Origin: Chloroflexota bacterium
Lineage (GTDB): Bacteria > Chloroflexota > Limnocylindria > Limnocylindrales > CSP1-4
NCBI GenBank assembly: GCA_005880805.1
Contig: VBFZ01000137.1
Span: 1 to 16,563 of the forward strand
Direction of reading: 5' to 3'
DNA: 16,563 nucleotides
Part shown: positions 14,266 through 16,563 of the stretch, in pieces
Numbering within the stretch: the first letter of the stretch is position 1
Layout: each line of letters starts with the position of its first letter
Notes under the pieces: generated by a model
Told to the model about the DNA's origin: nothing
Databases searched by the model: none
Seen by the model: only the letters and a program-made list of their open reading frames with translations
Translations under genes and position numbers: made by a program

Positions 14266-14682
14266 CCGATAGCGGCGACGGCTCCCGAGGACGCGAGACC
14301 CGAGGACGACCTCGACGGGGGTGGGGTCGACGACGGCGATGAGCCGGCGCGGCGGTCCCGTCCGCTCGGGGTCACCATCCTCGCCATCGCGGCGGCGGTG
14401 GTGGGCGTACTGCTCCTGCTCAGCGGCCCCGCGGCGATCACCGGGGCCATCGAGTTGCTGTTCGCGTACGGTGCCTGGACCCTGAGATCGTGGGCCTGGG
14501 TGCTCGGCGTGGTGGGCAGCGCGCTCGCGCTGCTGCAGGCCGTCATCGCCATCCTTCAGGGATACCTGGTCGCGGCGCAGATCGTCGACATCGCGATCGC
14601 GTTGGCGATCCTGGCCTACCTGAACACCTCGACCGTCCGTCACGCCTTCGGACGCGAGCGATCGGGAGCGGCGGATCAGTAG
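14266..14682 (+). CDS. Small membrane protein, copy 2, in frame after a TAG and lacking a canonical start
   Basis: This is a paralogue of the preceding gene in the same frame. An acidic linker (PEDARPEDDLDGGGVDDGDE) leads to RPLGVTILAIAAAVVGVLLL, then FAYGAWTLRSWAWVLGVVGS, then AAQIVDIAIALAILAYLNTS and VRHAFGRE, ending at TAG 14680-14682. Relative to copy 1 it lacks about 22 residues that cover the second hydrophobic segment. No ATG, GTG or TTG lies between the TAG at 14263 and GTG 14398, yet homology to copy 1 begins about 15 codons before that GTG. A start at 14398 would cut the first helix. Either the two copies were one two-domain protein interrupted by a CAG-to-TAG change, or the TAG is read through, or an unusual start such as ATA 14269 is used. 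The function is unknown. Confidence 0.6.
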   Translation, partial: PIAATAPEDARPEDDLDGGGVDDGDEPARRSRPLGVTILAIAAAVVGVLLLLSGPAAITGAIELLFAYGAWTLRSWAWVLGVVGSALALLQAVIAILQGYLVAAQIVDIAIALAILAYLNTSTVRHAFGRERSGAADQ

Positions 14683-14711
14683 TCCATCGTGACCGGTCTC
14701 GGAGCGGTCTC

Positions 14712-14815
14712 GCCCCGTTGGGGCCGGAGTTCTCATGCTTTGAGAAGTGAGACTTGCGTCTCGTGCGTGGGAGTGTCAGACTGCCGTCCTGATGTCAAGC
14801 GCTCGACCCGCGCTT
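14712..14815 (+). other. Cluster of perfect hairpins in non-coding DNA (candidate structured RNA)
   Basis: Four perfect short hairpins follow each other between the membrane genes and the sulfurtransferase: GCCCC/GGGGC (14712-14724), TTCTCA/TGAGAA (14730-14746), GAGAC/GTCTC (14749-14762) and AAGCGC/GCGCTT (14797-14815). The 290 bases from 14683 to 14972 contain no supported gene, and an intrinsic terminator closes them. This could be a small RNA, a structured 5' leader or a 3' UTR. I do not recognise a known riboswitch consensus. Confidence 0.35.
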
Positions 14816-14902
14816 CGCTGTATGTGTCCCTCCTCTGCCGAGCAGGGCAGGCGGTGTATCTGAGCGTCCGACACTGATAAGGTCGGTCGCGACAACCAGC
14901 CG

Positions 14903-14930
14903 AACCCCTGCTCCGCAGGGGTTTTTGTTT
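14903..14930 (+). terminator. Intrinsic (Rho-independent) terminator
   Basis: AACCCCTGC (14903-14911) pairs perfectly with GCAGGGGTT (14915-14923) around a TCC loop, followed by TTTGTTT. This is the clearest intrinsic terminator in the window. It lies only 42 nt before the sulfurtransferase ATG and more than 200 nt after the last membrane gene. It may therefore end the upstream unit or a small RNA, or act as an attenuator for the downstream gene. Confidence 0.85.
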
Positions 14931-14972
14931 GCCCACCGTCCGTTCGAGCAGCACCTGAAGGGACCACCACGA

Positions 14973-16313
14973 ATGACCAGCCTCCACCTCTTCCAGACCG
15001 ACGCGAAGCCGTCGATCACGACGCCCGAGCTCCTGGCACGCCTGAGCGACCCGGACGTCACGATCGTCGACCTTCGACCGCTGGCCGCCTACAACGGATG
15101 GCGACTGCGCGGCGAAGCACGCGGCGGCCACATCCCCGGGGCAGCGGCGTTTCCGGAGGCGTGGCTCGAGACCGTTGATGAGCCCGAGATCGAACGGCTG
15201 CTCGCCGCCAAGGGCGTTCTGCCCAGTCGGTCGGTCGTCCTCTATGGCTACGAGCCGTCGGATACGACGGCCCTCGCGACGAGACTGGCGGACGCCGGCC
15301 ACGAGGGCGTGCAGGTCTACGAATCGGGCTGGTTGGAGTGGGCGTCGGACGAAGACCTGCCGCTCGAACGCCTGCCGAACTACGACAGGCTGGTCCACAC
15401 GGAATGGCTGCGTCAGGTTCTCGCCGGCGTGCGGCCCGAGGCTGCCCCGGATGGCCGGGTCCTCCTCTTCCACGTCAACTTCGGCGTGCGCGAGGAGTAC
15501 GAGGAGGCCCACATTCCGGGCGCGTTCTACCTCGACACCAATCGTCTCGAAGATCCGGCCGACTGGAATCGCCGGCCTCCCGAGGCCCTGGACGCCGCGC
15601 TGCGAAGTCTCGGCATCACGCACGACACGACCGTCATCGTGTACGGCCGGGACACGGAGGGTCACGCCAACGAGAAGTGGCCCGGCCGGCGGGCCGGGCA
15701 GATCGCGGCTACCCGAGCGCTTGCGATCCTCCGCTATGCCGGCGTCGAGGACGTCCGGCTGCTCGATGGCGGCTACGACTGGTGGGTCCGGGCCGGCTAC
15801 CCGCTCGATACCGTCGTGCGCGAACCGTCGCCGGTTGCGAGCTTCGGCGTGGCCATCCCGCAGCGGCCGGATTTCATCGTCGACATCGGCGCAGCGAAGG
15901 AGATCCTGGCCGACCCGGAGGCAGCGGCGCTGGTGAGCGTCCGGACCTGGCGCGAGCACATCGGAGCGGTGAGCGGCTACAACTACATCGGGCCGGCGGG
16001 CCGGATCGCCGGGGACGTCTGGGGCAACTGCGGTTCCTATGCATACCACATGCAGCACTACCGCAACGTGGACAACACGATGCGGGCCTACCCGGAGATC
16101 GCGGCCAACTGGGCCGCGGCCGGGATCGTTCCGGAGAAGTGGGTCGCCTTCTACTGCGGGACCGGCTGGCGCGCGAGCGAGACCTGGTTCTACGCTTGGC
16201 TCATGGGCTGGCCTCGGATTGCGGTCTACGACGGGGGCTGGTTCGAGTGGAGCCAGGACCCGGTCAACAACCCGATCGGGATCGGCGTGCCAGAGGACGA
16301 GTTCGCAGCCTGA
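14973..16313 (+). CDS. ynjE: Triple-rhodanese sulfurtransferase (YnjE-like)
   Basis: The 446-residue sulfurtransferase has three rhodanese domains, as in E. coli YnjE: about 10-135 (IVDLRPLAAYNGW, GGHIPGAAAFPE), about 145-285 (EEYEEAHIPGAFYLDTNRLE, VIVYGRDTEG, RLLDGGYDWW) and about 300-440. Only the third has the active-site loop, CGTGWR at 395-400 with catalytic Cys395, inside FYCGTGWRASETWFYAWLMGW and followed by VYDGGWFEWSQDP. The first two loops lack cysteine and are structural. It would transfer sulfane sulfur from thiosulfate or mercaptopyruvate to cyanide, thiols or protein acceptors. No signal peptide is evident, unlike the periplasmic E. coli protein. ATG 14973 has AAGGGA 9 nt upstream, and a terminator 42 nt upstream isolates or attenuates the gene. 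Confidence 0.9.
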   Translation: MTSLHLFQTDAKPSITTPELLARLSDPDVTIVDLRPLAAYNGWRLRGEARGGHIPGAAAFPEAWLETVDEPEIERLLAAKGVLPSRSVVLYGYEPSDTTALATRLADAGHEGVQVYESGWLEWASDEDLPLERLPNYDRLVHTEWLRQVLAGVRPEAAPDGRVLLFHVNFGVREEYEEAHIPGAFYLDTNRLEDPADWNRRPPEALDAALRSLGITHDTTVIVYGRDTEGHANEKWPGRRAGQIAATRALAILRYAGVEDVRLLDGGYDWWVRAGYPLDTVVREPSPVASFGVAIPQRPDFIVDIGAAKEILADPEAAALVSVRTWREHIGAVSGYNYIGPAGRIAGDVWGNCGSYAYHMQHYRNVDNTMRAYPEIAANWAAAGIVPEKWVAFYCGTGWRASETWFYAWLMGWPRIAVYDGGWFEWSQDPVNNPIGIGVPEDEFAA

Positions 16314-16328
16314 GCTCGCGCCTTTCGG

Positions 16329-16563
16329 TCAACCTGGATGCGAACGAAGAAGCAGGTGGCGGTAGCCGTACCCGTCGAGCGCCTCGTCCTCGTCCGCGAT
16401 CACGGTGAGGCCCTCGTCCTCGAGCCACCGCGCGACCTGCTGCCGCTCCGGGTAGTAGTGGTAGCCGCCCGTGTCCTCACCGGTGAGCTCGCCGCGAACG
16501 GCGGGCAGCCCGCCGGCAGTGGCCTCGGCGTAAGCCCGCTCGATCTCCGCGTCATCGATCGTC
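16329..16563 (-). CDS. C-terminal end of a probable SAM-dependent methyltransferase (5' end outside window)
   Basis: On the minus strand a frame without a stop enters from the window edge and ends at TGA (complement of 16329-16331). It codes for 77 visible residues beginning TIDDAEIERAYAEA. GGYHYYPERQQVARWLEDEG followed by LTVIADEDEALDGYGYRHLL resembles the last strand-helix-strand of class I methyltransferases, where a YHYYP-type segment, a helix ending in a Gly turn and a final RHLLxR strand are common. The SAM-binding motifs would lie outside the window, so the substrate is unknown. The gene converges on the sulfurtransferase with 15 nt between stops. Codon third positions are strongly G/C, which supports coding. 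Confidence 0.65.
   Translation of the reverse strand, partial: TIDDAEIERAYAEATAGGLPAVRGELTGEDTGGYHYYPERQQVARWLEDEGLTVIADEDEALDGYGYRHLLLRSHPG

Noticed and set aside
14689..14877. A 62-codon plus-strand frame in the region before the sulfurtransferase
   Set aside because: Mixed third positions, no ribosome site and no resemblance to a protein; the perfect hairpins explain the region better.
14701..14930. A tRNA or known riboswitch (S-box, T-box, cobalamin) before the sulfurtransferase
   Set aside because: I could not find a cloverleaf, a T-box sequence or any conserved riboswitch core by eye. Only generic hairpins and a terminator are supported.
1..16563. CRISPR arrays, insertion sequences, phage or toxin-antitoxin modules
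   Set aside because: No spaced direct repeats, transposase motifs, terminal inverted repeats or paired small toxin-like genes were seen.

Overview
The window is G+C-rich chromosomal DNA of a free-living bacterium, with strong G/C at codon third positions and long antisense shadow frames. It carries ordinary housekeeping and stress genes and shows no insertion sequence, phage gene, CRISPR array or rRNA/tRNA. The gene set (RNase J, FtsK, a RodZ-like protein with Ig-like domains, then CinA) and several orphan families suggest a Chloroflexota lineage such as Limnocylindria, or less likely an Actinomycetota. This placement is an inference from family resemblance and was not tested.

Layout. Positions 1-4870 hold a tightly packed plus-strand operon: the end of RNase J, the FtsK DNA translocase (start overlaps the previous stop), a RodZ-like cell-shape protein (ATGA overlap) and a CinA-type nicotinamide-nucleotide amidase whose last helix is out of frame. 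Positions 4900-8970 hold YajQ, then a thiamine-diphosphate enzyme of the acetolactate synthase family with an unusual Pro/Glu-rich tail. That enzyme is translationally coupled to a MurC/Mpl-like Mur ligase. A minus-strand gene meets the Mur ligase stop to stop with no spacer at 8970/8971. It encodes a metallo-beta-lactamase-fold domain fused to a C-terminal Rieske [2Fe-2S] domain.

Positions 10555-14700 are a looser accessory stretch: a possible tiny minus-strand ORF, a YdeI/OmpD-associated-family gene broken by an apparent 29-nt deletion, two minus-strand conserved hypotheticals, and, divergent from them, a DUF1269-like protein and an OsmC-family protein. Then come two tandem copies of a small membrane protein that sit in the same reading frame and are separated only by a TAG codon. 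Positions 14700-14972 are non-coding, rich in perfect short hairpins and end in a strong intrinsic terminator. A triple-rhodanese (YnjE-like) sulfurtransferase follows. The window closes with the C-terminal end of a minus-strand gene that resembles a SAM-dependent methyltransferase.

Working together: the first block covers RNA turnover, chromosome segregation and cell shape. The Mur ligase would touch peptidoglycan synthesis or recycling. The second half leans towards redox and sulfur stress functions (OsmC, rhodanese, Rieske, DUF1269). The points most worth a second look are the MBL-Rieske fusion, the TAG-separated tandem membrane genes, the structured leader before the sulfurtransferase, and the cluster of small deletions and frameshifts.
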